62,082 nucleotides of DNA from Nostoc paludosum FACHB-159. GTDB taxonomy: Bacteria; Cyanobacteriota; Cyanobacteriia; Cyanobacteriales; Nostocaceae. The position numbers were made by a program, and so were the translations under genes. Numbering within the stretch: the first letter of the stretch is position 1; every line of letters begins with the position of its first letter. The DNA is taken from the NCBI RefSeq assembly GCF_014698835.1, contig NZ_JACJTU010000044.1:1-62082 (forward strand). Direction: 5' to 3'. The notes under the pieces are model-generated. The model saw only the letters and a list, made by a program, of their open reading frames with translations, was not told the DNA's origin and searched no databases. Shown here one piece after another: positions 42,927 through 52,850 of the stretch.

Positions 42927-44375
42927 ATGAAAAAAGTAATCATTGATCCAGTTACCCGCATTGAAGGACATGCCAAAATTAGTATTTATTTGGACGATAC
43001 AGGACAAGTGAGCGATGCTCGCTTTCATGTCACAGAATTTCGCGGATTTGAAAAGTTTTGTGAAGGTCGTCCGCTGTGGGAAATGCCAGGAATTACGGCG
43101 CGGATTTGTGGAATTTGTCCGGTGAGTCATTTGTTAGCATCAGCGAAGGCTGGCGATCGCATTCTTGCGGTTACAATTCCCAAAGCTGCTGAAAAACTGC
43201 GCCGTTTAATGAATTTAGGACAAATTATCCAATCCCACGCCCTGAGTTTCTTCCACCTCAGCGCCCCAGATTTATTATTAGGAATGGATAGCGATCCCGA
43301 AAAACGTAATGTCTTTGGCTTAATAGCAGCTGAACCAGAACTGGCGCGTGGAGGAATCCGTTTGCGTCAATTTGGACAAGAGATTATTGAACAATTGGGA
43401 GGACGAAAGATACACCCATCTTGGGCGGTTCCTGGTGGTGTCCGCGAACCCTTATCAGCAGAAGGACACACCCATATTCAGAACCGCATTCCAGAAGCAC
43501 GCACCAGGATATTAGATGCACTGGGTAGATTTAAAAGCTTACTCAATAATTATGAAAAAGAAGTGCAAACCTTTGGGAATTTTCCGAGCTTATTTATGGG
43601 GTTAGTCACTCCTGATGGTTTGTGGGAAAATTACGACGGATATATTCGTTTTGTAGATAGTGCAGGGAATATCATTGCTGATAAACTCGATCCAACTCGT
43701 TATCAAGAATTTATCGGTGAAGCGGTTCAACCGGATTCTTATTTAAAATCTCCTTACTATCGTCCTTTGGGTTATCCCGATCAGAACGACTATTGTCGTT
43801 TGGATAGTGGTATTTATCGGGTAGGGCCTCTAGCACGTCTAAATATTTGTAGCCATATTGGCACCCCTTTAGCTGATGCAGAATTACGAGAGTTTAGAGA
43901 TTACGGCAAAGGTACAGTTACATCATCATTTTTCTATCACTACGCCAGATTAATTGAAATTTTGGCTTGCATTGAACGCATAGAAATTATGATGGATGAC
44001 CCAGATTTAATGTCTACTAAATTACGGGCTGAGGCTGGCATTAATCAATTAGAAGCAGTTGGTTGTAGTGAAGCACCACGCGGTACATTATTTCACCATT
44101 ATCAAGTAGATGAAAATGGGTTACTTCTGAAGGTAAATTTAGTAATTGCCACAGGTCAGAATAATCTAGCGATGAATCGAACAGTAGCTCAGATTGCCCG
44201 ACATTTTATTCATGGTTCAGAAATTGCTGAAGGTATGTTAAACCGTGTTGAGGCAGGAATTCGAGCTTTTGACCCTTGTTTAAGTTGTTCAACTCATGCG
44301 GCCGGGCAAATGCCTTTGCATATTCAATTGGTTGGGCAAGATGGAAATGTTGTAAACGAAATTTGGCGAGATTAG
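42927..44375 (+). CDS. hoxH: NiFe hydrogenase large subunit HoxH
   Basis: HoxH carries the NiFe active site. The four Cys ligands lie in RICGICPVSH (Cys61, Cys64) and DPCLSCSTH (Cys451, Cys454). Maturation cleaves after His457 of that motif, releasing the last 25 residues beginning AAGQM; the peptide is present, so this is the unprocessed precursor. The length of 482 residues is normal. Other motifs: DPVTRIEGHAKI at the N-terminus and FFHLSAPDLLLGMD. A MITE lies directly upstream. Its cognate protease gene hoxW is 77 bp downstream. No promoter is recognised apart from readthrough from the hoxU unit. Confidence 0.96.
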   Translation: MKKVIIDPVTRIEGHAKISIYLDDTGQVSDARFHVTEFRGFEKFCEGRPLWEMPGITARICGICPVSHLLASAKAGDRILAVTIPKAAEKLRRLMNLGQIIQSHALSFFHLSAPDLLLGMDSDPEKRNVFGLIAAEPELARGGIRLRQFGQEIIEQLGGRKIHPSWAVPGGVREPLSAEGHTHIQNRIPEARTRILDALGRFKSLLNNYEKEVQTFGNFPSLFMGLVTPDGLWENYDGYIRFVDSAGNIIADKLDPTRYQEFIGEAVQPDSYLKSPYYRPLGYPDQNDYCRLDSGIYRVGPLARLNICSHIGTPLADAELREFRDYGKGTVTSSFFYHYARLIEILACIERIEIMMDDPDLMSTKLRAEAGINQLEAVGCSEAPRGTLFHHYQVDENGLLLKVNLVIATGQNNLAMNRTVAQIARHFIHGSEIAEGMLNRVEAGIRAFDPCLSCSTHAAGQMPLHIQLVGQDGNVVNEIWRD

Positions 44376-44451
44376 GAAACATCACTTTCTTTGACAAAGT
44401 TTTAAAAGCTTTAAATTACAAAAAATAATTACTTATCCTTCTCAAAATGGT

Positions 44452-44922
44452 ATGAATACTCAAACCATGAACAAGGCATTAATAGTGATTGGTTACGGTA
44501 ATGAATTGCGTAGTGATGATGGCATTGGTCAACGAGTAGCTAAGGCGTTGCAGTTATCAAATACGAAATCTATTGCTGTTCACCAACTCACCCCTGAGCT
44601 TGCTGAAGTTTTGGCAAATACTGAATTGGCAATCTTTATAGATGCTTGTTTAGCGTCCGAAAGTTCCCAGGTACAAGTACAATCGCTTTTACCCAACTCT
44701 TCCACTGCCATCGCCGGACATACAGCCGATCCGCGATCGCTTCTTGCTCTCACAAAAGTTATTTACGGTTATTGTCCGCAAGCTTGGTGGGTGACGGTGC
44801 CAGGAGTGAACTTTGAATTTGGTGAGAATCTATCACCTCTTGCTGAACAAGGAATAGAGATAGCAATTGATAAAATAAACCACTTAATCAAAAATTCTTT
44901 TATTAAACCCCAAACTGGTTGA
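44452..44922 (+). CDS. hoxW: Hydrogenase maturation endopeptidase HoxW
   Basis: HoxW removes the C-terminal extension of HoxH after nickel insertion. The 156-residue protein has the M52 family fold with IGYGNELRSDDGIG near the start (Glu and Asp metal contacts), FIDACLA, and GHTADPRSLLALTKVIYG, containing the conserved His. The start is either ATG 44452 or ATG 44467 (MNKALIVIGYGN); neither has a strong ribosome binding site. It directly follows hoxH, the usual order. No Hyp maturation genes lie in this window. The stretch 44923–45121 shows no gene. Confidence 0.93.
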   Translation: MNTQTMNKALIVIGYGNELRSDDGIGQRVAKALQLSNTKSIAVHQLTPELAEVLANTELAIFIDACLASESSQVQVQSLLPNSSTAIAGHTADPRSLLALTKVIYGYCPQAWWVTVPGVNFEFGENLSPLAEQGIEIAIDKINHLIKNSFIKPQTG

Positions 44923-45121
44923 TAAATTTAAGGAAACATTTGAATACGTGATAAAAAGATACACCTTGCTAAAAGAGCTTTTAAAACATGCCTGCTAGAA
45001 AGTCAAACGATTCCGGCAGAATTCGCCGTCGTCACATTTCACCCCACGCGATCGCCATTACTTCTCTGCAAGACCACAATATATCGTGCCCCTAGCCATG
45101 TACTTTGTAGATAAAGCTTTT

Positions 45122-45931
45122 TTAATTTTGAATTGATATTAGGGGCTGTTGTGCTAATTTTTCTAGACCTACTGACTTGAGTAAACTTGTCCAGTCAGCC
45201 ATAACAGATGCATCTTTTGGCTTGTCTAAACGAAGTTTTGCCATACTATTTAAAGCATCGTGCCAAATGCCATTTTCTGCATACAGTACTACTTGCTGCT
45301 GAGGTGTTGCCTGCTTGATAGCTTCTGCAAGGCTAGAAGTAGGTTTAACTCTTTCCACCCATCCCTCAACATATTCTAATTCTGCTGGTTGTTGGTTGTT
45401 GCAGTTGACTTTCACTTTGAAGAACCAGTGGTACATTTTGCCCACTTCTAAAGCTGTAGTAGTTTCTGGCAAACTAACACTAATAATTCCTGGATTCGAT
45501 GGGGAATTTATCGCTGTTCGGTATATAGTTTGACTCGGTTTATTAGACTCATCTTTAATGACAAACTCGATCGCTGCGATCGATGATTTGTTATATGGAA
45601 CAAAAAACCAAAATGTCGGATGTGTAACAGTTGTTAAACCCCAAACTTTGGTAACAGAAATTGCTTGTTTTTGCTCTTGTTTTACAGCTTGCTCATAAAC
45701 GGGAACTAGTGCCATGAGAGATTCATTGCCGCTACCGCATCCACGACTAGCTGCTCCTCCGCGATCGCCTGCTGCTCCTCGGTCGGGTGGTGGTGGTGGT
45801 GAGGTAAACTGGATCGAGGCGGTTTTTAAACCGACTGGCAATGCCCAAAGTGCTGGACAATAGACGATGCTACTCAATAAAGTTACACTCAATGCAGCAG
45901 TTAATTGGATTTTTTGCCAATAGTTTTTCAT
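45122..45931 (-). CDS. Secreted DUF928 protein
   Basis: The 269 residues start with a signal peptide (LTAALSVTLLSSIVYCPALW, cleavage near ALP). A Gly/Arg-rich linker with PPPPPDRGAAGDRGG leads into the DUF928 body: VWGLTTVTHPTFWFFVPYN, then ISVSLPETTTALEVGKMYHW, FFKVKVNC, and a C-terminal helical part (LAEAIKQATPQQQVVLYAEN). DUF928 proteins are cyanobacterial, exported, and usually near CHAT/CHASE2 and FHA-type genes, as here. Function unknown; probably a periplasmic or surface partner. It is the last gene of the leftward block with CHAT–CHASE2 and FHA. Confidence 0.85.
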   Translation of the reverse strand: MKNYWQKIQLTAALSVTLLSSIVYCPALWALPVGLKTASIQFTSPPPPPDRGAAGDRGGAASRGCGSGNESLMALVPVYEQAVKQEQKQAISVTKVWGLTTVTHPTFWFFVPYNKSSIAAIEFVIKDESNKPSQTIYRTAINSPSNPGIISVSLPETTTALEVGKMYHWFFKVKVNCNNQQPAELEYVEGWVERVKPTSSLAEAIKQATPQQQVVLYAENGIWHDALNSMAKLRLDKPKDASVMADWTSLLKSVGLEKLAQQPLISIQN

Positions 45932-46020
45932 TTGTCAAAAGTCAAGCGTTAATAGTTAAAAACATTTCCTAAGTTGGAATTTCCTGAAAATTCTATAGAT
46001 GTTTCTGCGGCTTTTACCTC

Positions 46021-46160
46021 TTCACTCCTGCCTCCTGCCTCCTGCCTCCTACCTCCTACCTCCTACCTCCTGCCTCCGGCCTTCTGCCTCCTGCCTCCTG
46101 CCTCCTACCTCCTGCCTCCTACCTCCTGCCTCCTGCCTCCTGCCTCCTGCCTCCTGCCTT
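46021..46160. repeat. Heptamer (STRR) array, CCTCCTG type
   Basis: About 19 units of a 7-bp repeat, mostly CTCCTGC or CTCCTAC, occur in tandem. Such short tandemly repeated repetitive sequences are typical of heterocystous cyanobacteria. The array overlaps the 3' end of the CHAT–CHASE2 gene and encodes its Arg/Gly-rich final residues. Confidence 0.9.
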
Positions 46161-48498
46161 CTTCAATTCCCCTTGAGCTAGGATTTAAAAAAACTACTAC
46201 ACTAACAGCACTACTTCCTAAGGCTAGAACTGCTGGAACTAGAGGAATCCAACCGCTAAATAAAATTAAAAATATTAGGCAACTACTATACAAAACAACG
46301 AATGCAATTAGCACTGTCACAACTAAGTAACCTACTTTTGGAATATACCAGGCAAGCAAACACCCAATTACAGACCAAAACCAAATCCAAATCGCCTCAC
46401 TCCATATTGACCAACTCCAAAGTAGAGGTCGCCCATCTAGGGCTGCACTTAGCAGTTGGCTGACCATTTGTGCTTGCAGAATAACTCCTGAGATAACTTG
46501 CGAGTTTTCTTGCAAGATGAAAGGAGTTTGCCACTCGTCATGAAAACTTTCTGCTGTTGTACCAATGAGAATTATTTTGCCTTTCACTGCTGCGGCATTG
46601 AGTTTACCTGCGATCGCATCTTGTAATGTAATCTGGGGTGCGATGGCGTTTGGTGATGGAGATGAGCGGTAATTGAGTAAAATTTGGTGTCCCAAAGCAT
46701 CAATCCCTTGGTAACCTCCGGTATGTGCTTCTAATGGCTTAAATCTCAGCTTTCCTAATTGCCACATCCCATCTGGAGTAAATTCCAATTTCATGCCTTT
46801 GTTATATAGATAACGCAATGCTAGCTGTACGCTCAAAGAATAAGATGCCTGACAAGGAGATACAGGAGGGGGAGTTAAGGCTAGATAATGGCGACGCACT
46901 ATATTATCTGCATCTGTGAGCGTATTACTAAACCCCAAATTTTTGAGCGGGACTTGTTTTGGCGGTGCAATGCCAGATTTTCCGGTTTGGGGATTGCTAA
47001 CTCGACAAACATTCACAAAGCGATCGCTTTCAACCATCCATTTCTGCAACTGAGGATAATCCTTATTTACCCCACTATCACGGTATATATCTAAACCAAT
47101 AGCTTGCGGTTGATAAATTGCTAATTTTTCTAATAATTGAGCGAGTGATTTATCAGACAGAGAACCACGCCGTTCTAATGCTGGCTGTGCTTCTACGTCT
47201 TCTTCTGTAATAGTTATAACTAGTAGACGTGAATCAGGTTTTTCTTGAGGACGCGATCGCAATAATTGGTCAAAGGCGCTAAGTTCTAAAGGTTGCAATA
47301 CGCCGAGATACCGCACTCCCATCAACAGTCCAGCGATCGCCATACTCAAAAATAACATGAGTGAGAAACCCAAACGATGCGTTACAGTTTTTACAGGCTT
47401 AGGGATATTAGCTGGATTTTTCAAAAATTCATGCCAAGTCAAAGGCATCTCCGCCGGATTTTGGCAAATCACAGGTAACCAAGTGGCACAGGGAAATTGA
47501 TTTTCCAATGCTTGTAACCTTTCCCGTGCCTGTCTAACAGCCAAATACAAAGATTCACCCTCTGCGAAGGCTGCCAAAAAGTACTTTAAAAACTGCTCTG
47601 CCACGCGATCTGGTACTGGTTCGCGCATGACAATGATTTGCGGAATATGTAAATCTGCAAACTCCCAAGCCAATCCCAAGCCATCGCAGGAATTAAAAAT
47701 CGCTAACTGTAGACCTCGTTGTACTGCTTTTTTCAACGCATACTTTAACTGACTAACCGTTAAACTCTCAGTTTGATTGATGTAGATTTTCCCTGTGAGA
47801 TTGGCTTCCACTGTCGAACTATGTCCGGCAAAAAATAGAATCTGCCAATGCTGCTCCCATAATCGATCCGTCAGGTCTTGGGATTGGGGTTCTACTAAAA
47901 AGGTGATGTCTGCATTCGGTAACAACTCCAGCAATTTTTTGTCTGCTTGTGTATCTATTCCTTGACTGTTACCTAAAATTGCTAAGATTTTAACGCGATC
48001 GCTTGTATTGGTGACTCGGTTTACCTGTTCGTAAGCGGGCGCACTCAAAGCTATTTCGGCATCAGGATAACGCTCTAATAAATCCCAAAGATGCCAAGGA
48101 AGTTTTTGTAATCGTAAGTCTTTGGTTTGTAAAAGTACGCGAATTTTATCCGTAGATAGGAGTTTTTCTAGACATTTTTCGCGGATGGGACGAAAACCAT
48201 CGGAGGATAGCCAAGTATTAAAACTGGCTTTTAATTCCTCCGTAACCTGTTGACAATCTTCTAGGCTAGGGGCTGGGATGATTTGTTTTGGTAAAGCAAT
48301 AGGGCGAGATGGCAACTTTAAATTACGATAAATCGATTGCCACCTGTGGTAGTTACGAGGGATTTCGGGACTAGGAGGAAGTTGGCCTGTTATTTCCACA
48401 ATTGGTCTAGCATTTTCGTCGCCAATTTGGATAGTGACAGGAAATCCCTGCTCAAAACTTCCTTCTCCTATCTTTAAAACGACTAATTTACTTACCAT
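46105..48498 (-). CDS. CHAT–CHASE2 membrane protein
   Basis: The 797-residue protein combines a caspase-like CHAT domain and a CHASE2 sensor. In CHAT (about 140–345) the catalytic dyad is His226 in FFAGHSS and Cys271 in FNSCDGLG. A membrane helix (LMLFLSMAIAGLLMGVRYLG) precedes the extracytoplasmic CHASE2 domain (LLVITITEEDVEA, AIGLDIYRDSG, ILIGTTAESFHDEW), followed by three C-terminal membrane helices. So an outside or periplasmic sensor may control an inside protease. The last 14–20 residues come from the heptamer array and vary by nature. It starts 47 bp after the FHA gene stop, suggesting an operon with FHA and DUF928. Confidence 0.88.
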   Translation of the reverse strand: MVSKLVVLKIGEGSFEQGFPVTIQIGDENARPIVEITGQLPPSPEIPRNYHRWQSIYRNLKLPSRPIALPKQIIPAPSLEDCQQVTEELKASFNTWLSSDGFRPIREKCLEKLLSTDKIRVLLQTKDLRLQKLPWHLWDLLERYPDAEIALSAPAYEQVNRVTNTSDRVKILAILGNSQGIDTQADKKLLELLPNADITFLVEPQSQDLTDRLWEQHWQILFFAGHSSTVEANLTGKIYINQTESLTVSQLKYALKKAVQRGLQLAIFNSCDGLGLAWEFADLHIPQIIVMREPVPDRVAEQFLKYFLAAFAEGESLYLAVRQARERLQALENQFPCATWLPVICQNPAEMPLTWHEFLKNPANIPKPVKTVTHRLGFSLMLFLSMAIAGLLMGVRYLGVLQPLELSAFDQLLRSRPQEKPDSRLLVITITEEDVEAQPALERRGSLSDKSLAQLLEKLAIYQPQAIGLDIYRDSGVNKDYPQLQKWMVESDRFVNVCRVSNPQTGKSGIAPPKQVPLKNLGFSNTLTDADNIVRRHYLALTPPPVSPCQASYSLSVQLALRYLYNKGMKLEFTPDGMWQLGKLRFKPLEAHTGGYQGIDALGHQILLNYRSSPSPNAIAPQITLQDAIAGKLNAAAVKGKIILIGTTAESFHDEWQTPFILQENSQVISGVILQAQMVSQLLSAALDGRPLLWSWSIWSEAIWIWFWSVIGCLLAWYIPKVGYLVVTVLIAFVVLYSSCLIFLILFSGWIPLVPAVLALGSSAVSVVVFLNPSSRGIEEGRRQEAGGRRQEVGGRR

Positions 48499-48545
48499 TT
48501 TGAAATAAAAATAATGTGGTTCGCTTACCTGAAATAAGCTGTAAA

Positions 48546-50894
48546 TTATTGACTACAGGGAATGCGATAGGGAGTGGAATAATTAGTTTGTGGAGCTTGA
48601 GCCACAAGCATGATATCACCGCGATCGCTTGTTATCCATTCTTGAGCTTCTACAATTGGTTGAGGTTCTGGTATTTCCTCGGTAATTTTATTTGTTGTAG
48701 CTACTGGCAAATTTACCCAATTTGTAATCACTGCCCGCCCCCGCAATGGTTCATCAGGACTTAAAGGTAATCCACCCCGTCCTGTGGCGATAAAACGACC
48801 GGCTGTTTGTCCTCTGGCAGAACAGCTTTGAGTTATTTTTTGAGAAGCATCAACGAAGTTTGCAGGTAACTCTACTAAGCCACGACTAGGATCTACATCT
48901 GGTGTGTTAACAGTTACAAATCCTTGAATACCAAATCGCGAACTGGCAGTAATATCGCTTAGTAATGTTGTGCTTTGTTGAGGTAGAATCCCGAAAACGC
49001 TGTTAGCTGTAATGTCCACTCTGCCACCGTTACCAGTAAAAGCATTGGCGGTGATGTCACTATCTTCTTGAAGAACAGCAGCAATAAATGGACTGTTGAT
49101 AATAATGTTACCGCCATCGCCACCAAAGCGATCGTTACCTGCATTAGTGGAAATTCGGCTTTTCTGGCGTAGTAATAATAATTCTTGCAACTGTAATCTA
49201 ATATCCCCACCTTGCCCGGAGAAGCTAGCTGCGCTAATTTGTCCCTCGTTATCGAGAAAGATATTTCGGGCTATAACATCCAATTCACCTGCACCTTGAG
49301 CGTTGGGAGATTCACTTCTACTAGTAACAGTGACTATTGCACCATTTGTCACACTCAGCTGCCCAGTGGTGATTTTCAGGTTTCCCCCTTTACCTGTGGG
49401 CACTATAGACTCACCATTACGGCTGATTTCCCTAGAATTAGCGCCGACTTCAGCTACTATTCTGCTAAGCAACTCACCATTTCTACTTCTACCAATTACT
49501 TTCACTCCATTTAAAGCATTGATTTCAATTTCTCCGCCATTACCAGCCCCAAAGGTAGAAGCGGATAACTCGGCTCCATCTTGGATAGTCAAATTTTGAG
49601 TATTAATTGTCAATTTGCCAGCATTTCCTCTGCCTCTAGTTTGCACAGATAATCCACTAGAACGTAGCCCTCCCATTGCGGTGAAAGTGCCAATTAATTC
49701 TACAGAATCAGAGGCGTTGACAGTAATATTTCCTCCCACCCCATTAATAGAACTAGCTGATATTCGTCCTCCATCACGAACAATTAATCGCCGAGTATTA
49801 ATTGTGAGTTCTCCAGGTATATTCCCTGCTGCTCGATTGTCAGTAGCGAAGGAAGTGGGATTTCGACGGTTATCTTGAGGATTATCTGCTGTGGTTCCAC
49901 TTAATTCCACCAATTCGGAAGCTGTTAGTGTCAACTTTCCCCCCGGTGCAGAATTCAAGCTAGTGGTTTCAATTTGAGAACCACCCTGTAGCGTTATCCG
50001 TTTTCCTCGAATTTGAATTTCACCACCACTAGAGCCACTTGCATCTATGGTTGTCGCTTTCAATAGCTGAATATCTTGAAAGTTGCTAATACCTTCATAA
50101 CCCAAGGAAAAGCCTTTAGCTACGGGATTCAAGCTAACTGTACCAGTTCCAACGCTACCTACTTCAATTCTGCCGCCAGCTGTCTTGAGTGTCCCACCTT
50201 CAAAGGTGACATCGCCGCCAACCAAGGCCAAGGTTTGATTAGTTGGGACGCGCAAAGCTTCATTAGTATCAATTACAGGGGAGTCTTGATTTCTGATACC
50301 CCTACCATTTCCTTGCACTAAAATTTTTCCTGGAGAATCTCCTAATTGCAATCCAATCGGTGCAGTAATAGTTAATAGTGGTGTGGTGTTAGATGCATTT
50401 GTACCAAAGCGAATATTATCAGCAAAAATCACGCTATTAGCAGTACTAGCGACAAACGATCCTGCAATATCTAATCTGGCGTTCCGTCCAAAAATTATGC
50501 CATTGGGATTGAGAAAAAATAGATTTGCTGGGCCATCGACTCCCAAAGTACCGAGAATTTGAGAGATGTTATTGCCTGTAACTCTGGTGAAAATATTAGT
50601 AATTCCTGTGGGATTGCCAAAATAAACTCGCCCAGATTCCTTGACATTGAATTCTCGGAAACTGTGAAATAAATTAGCATCGCGAATTGCGCCGCCATCA
50701 ATGCGGTCTGCGGGAAGTCCTTTAATATTGATATTGGGAGTAATATTTGAAGGAGATTCGCCTAATGTCTCATCGGGGATAATCTGAGCAGATGCATGAT
50801 TTCCACAATAAAATATGGCAGAGGCAAAAACTCCAGCAAGGCTGAAAACACTTACATACCTGAAAAATTTAATTTTATCTCCTTTAGTTTTCAT
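48546..50894 (-). CDS. Filamentous hemagglutinin-type exoprotein (TPS)
   Basis: ATG 50894 is chosen because the signal peptide (YVSVFSLAGVFASAIFYCG) then lies at the N-terminus; GAGG is 12 bases upstream. The two-partner-secretion domain follows (NLFHSFREFNVKESGRVYF, LFFLNPNGIIFGRNARLDI with its NPNGI motif), then right-handed beta-helix repeats with many GNAGKLTI-type segments. The last 120 residues resemble cyanobacterial FHA tails (PANFVDASQKITQSC). It would be exported by a TpsB outer-membrane pore, which is not in this window. Probable role: surface adhesin or matrix protein. Confidence 0.88.
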   Translation of the reverse strand: MKTKGDKIKFFRYVSVFSLAGVFASAIFYCGNHASAQIIPDETLGESPSNITPNINIKGLPADRIDGGAIRDANLFHSFREFNVKESGRVYFGNPTGITNIFTRVTGNNISQILGTLGVDGPANLFFLNPNGIIFGRNARLDIAGSFVASTANSVIFADNIRFGTNASNTTPLLTITAPIGLQLGDSPGKILVQGNGRGIRNQDSPVIDTNEALRVPTNQTLALVGGDVTFEGGTLKTAGGRIEVGSVGTGTVSLNPVAKGFSLGYEGISNFQDIQLLKATTIDASGSSGGEIQIRGKRITLQGGSQIETTSLNSAPGGKLTLTASELVELSGTTADNPQDNRRNPTSFATDNRAAGNIPGELTINTRRLIVRDGGRISASSINGVGGNITVNASDSVELIGTFTAMGGLRSSGLSVQTRGRGNAGKLTINTQNLTIQDGAELSASTFGAGNGGEIEINALNGVKVIGRSRNGELLSRIVAEVGANSREISRNGESIVPTGKGGNLKITTGQLSVTNGAIVTVTSRSESPNAQGAGELDVIARNIFLDNEGQISAASFSGQGGDIRLQLQELLLLRQKSRISTNAGNDRFGGDGGNIIINSPFIAAVLQEDSDITANAFTGNGGRVDITANSVFGILPQQSTTLLSDITASSRFGIQGFVTVNTPDVDPSRGLVELPANFVDASQKITQSCSARGQTAGRFIATGRGGLPLSPDEPLRGRAVITNWVNLPVATTNKITEEIPEPQPIVEAQEWITSDRGDIMLVAQAPQTNYSTPYRIPCSQ

Positions 50895-51421
50895 ATCAAA
50901 GCCAACCTCACCAGTTATTGATTTACACGCCCAGCAGTATTGCAACAGCTGAATGAACTTGATATCTGGCTAATTGACACCAGATTTCAGGAGTTAGAAA
51001 TAGAATAGTTTCTGGGGGTAAGTGCCAGACTAACTTAGAATCCACTGTAATTTACTCACAGATGCTATCTAAATAGAAGTTAAATTTTATAATCTTAAAA
51101 CAATTGCCATGTTTTCTATGCTAAGAACTGTTAAATAACAATTTAGGCGTTGCAGAATCAGAATATGAAATGCCAAAATTAACTTTCCTTTTCTTTGTAC
51201 CTTTGCGCCTTTGCGACTTTGCGTGAGACAAATTCATATTTTCAATCAGCAACGCCACAATTTAAATATAAAATCGAGGGGGTTCAGATCCCCGACTTTT
51301 CAAAGAAGTCGGGGATTTTGTTGTTTTAAATACTTAAGAAAGGTGCATTACGCAAGACGCTAACGCACCTACAAATACTTAATTTTGTTCAGAAAACAAA
51401 CCTGATTGCTACAGTCCTGTT
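50895..51421. other. Intergenic with dispersed repeats
   Basis: No gene is seen. A hairpin ATCCCCGACTT/AAGTCGGGGAT at 51288–51316 is followed on the plus strand by a T-rich run; it belongs to the same repeat family as 6399–6427. A common GCGCCTTTGCGACTTTGCG stretch occurs near 51207–51226. The upstream region of the FHA gene shows no motif I can name. Confidence 0.5.
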
Positions 51422-52528
51422 TTAAACCAAATTGATGTCAAGACTAGGAATAAATCCGATTCCTAAGTTGGGTTGAAGAGATGCAAATTGCACCGCTCCG
51501 ACACCATCATATGGAGATTGGTCAAAATACAAAGCACCTGTGCTGTTGTTATAACTAAACTGATTGGTAGAACTGGCACCAAATCCAATTTTAGAAATCT
51601 GAATTTTATCTCCTTCAAAGTACTTAAAGTCTGCAATGTAATCAAGTCCATCATACAGAGTGTCGAAGACAAATGTATCGGCTCCAGTTCCTCCTACAAG
51701 GTAATCGTAATCTTTACGACCATTTAAGATATCATTGCCATCTCCTCCGTAGAGAGCGTCATTGCCTTCGCCGCCATTGAGGAAATCATTGCCACTGTCG
51801 CCGAAAAGAATATCGTTATCGCCCTGACCTAAGAGAACATCATTGTCACTACCGCCATAGATAGTATCTCTGCCGGTGCCTCCCAAGAGAGAGTCATTGC
51901 CGCTGCCGCCATTTAGATAGTCATCTAAAGCCCCAGCATTCAACGTATCGTTGCCACCATTACCGTATAGAGTATCAGTGGTGTTGTTGAAGACAAAATT
52001 GTCGGCGCTGTTACTGCCTTTGAAGGAAACTTTTTCGATATTATTGTAGGAAAAGCTGTAGGCGCCGGTGACGTTCGAGTAGTCGGCTACGAGTAAATCG
52101 ACTCCGTTGCCGCCATCTATATAATCATTAAGTCCAGACCCAGGATTGAGGGTATCGTTGCCATCTCCTCCGTAGAGAACGTCGCTACCACTACCACCGT
52201 TGAGATAATCATCCAAAGATCCTGCGTTTAAGGTATCATTGCCACCATTACCGTATAAGGTATCATAAGTGTTGTTTAAGCTAACACTATCGGCGCTGTT
52301 GCTACCTTTGAACAAAACTTGTTCGATATTAGCGATGGAAAAGCTGTAGGGAGTGCTGACATTAGTGTAGTCAGCTACGAGTAAGTCGAATCCTGTACCG
52401 CCATCTATATAATCATTAAGTCCAGACCCAGGATTTAGGGTATCGTTTCCTGCTAGTCCATAGATACTATCAGTATTAGCAGTACCAATAATGTTGTCAT
52501 TCCAGTTACTTCCAAATAAGAGAGCCAT
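51422..52528 (-). CDS. RTX calcium-binding repeat protein with bluetail-like end
   Basis: The 368 residues contain repeated nonapeptides (GNDTLNPGSG, GSGNDSLLGG, GGEGNDALYGGDGNDILNG) that bind Ca2+ in a beta-roll, and two longer repeats with YIDGGxGxDLLVADY. The end (GLDYIADFKYFEGDKIQISK, TGALYFDQSPYDG) matches the peptidase-M10-C/bluetail-type domain. No signal peptide is present, as expected for type I secretion through the C-terminus. AAAGGA precedes ATG 52528. A broken relative of the C-terminal domain lies at 8100. Probable extracellular protein; no transporter genes nearby. Confidence 0.88.
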   Translation of the reverse strand: MALLFGSNWNDNIIGTANTDSIYGLAGNDTLNPGSGLNDYIDGGTGFDLLVADYTNVSTPYSFSIANIEQVLFKGSNSADSVSLNNTYDTLYGNGGNDTLNAGSLDDYLNGGSGSDVLYGGDGNDTLNPGSGLNDYIDGGNGVDLLVADYSNVTGAYSFSYNNIEKVSFKGSNSADNFVFNNTTDTLYGNGGNDTLNAGALDDYLNGGSGNDSLLGGTGRDTIYGGSDNDVLLGQGDNDILFGDSGNDFLNGGEGNDALYGGDGNDILNGRKDYDYLVGGTGADTFVFDTLYDGLDYIADFKYFEGDKIQISKIGFGASSTNQFSYNNSTGALYFDQSPYDGVGAVQFASLQPNLGIGFIPSLDINLV

Positions 52529-52850
52529 TTGAATTATTCCTTTGAGTAAAAGTTAAAGATTGTGTTGTTTAGTTTTAGCAAGTTATATCTGGCGTAATAT
52601 TTCATCAGATAAAGACCAATTAGAAGTCTGCTTTTAGACTTGAGCTAAGTGCATCTCTCTCCCTGCTGAGCGTATGTACGATGGGTTTTGTTTTTTATGC
52701 ACGCCAAGCAGAAATTTTTTTTGGAAATGGGAGACGCGATGAATCATAGACGCGATGAATCGCGTCTCTACAAGGGGTCGATCGCCTGAACGTAAAAATC
52801 ACTTATGCTTAAATAGGTAATTTTCAACGCTCAACAACAGCAAGTATTCC
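52529..52850. other. Divergent intergenic with GAGACGCG repeat
   Basis: It contains upstream regions of the RTX gene and the sigma-like gene. At 52731–52771 two AGACGCGAT units and one ATCGCGTCT form a palindromic repeat related to that at 21930. No promoter box is identifiable by eye. Confidence 0.5.

Noticed and set aside
45974..46330. Plus-strand ORF rich in LLPPAS repeats
   Set aside because: Translation of the heptamer array, opposite the CHAT–CHASE2 gene.
51288..51316. Rho-independent terminator on the plus strand
   Set aside because: There is no plus-strand gene upstream, and a related hairpin occurs at 6399, so it is a dispersed repeat.
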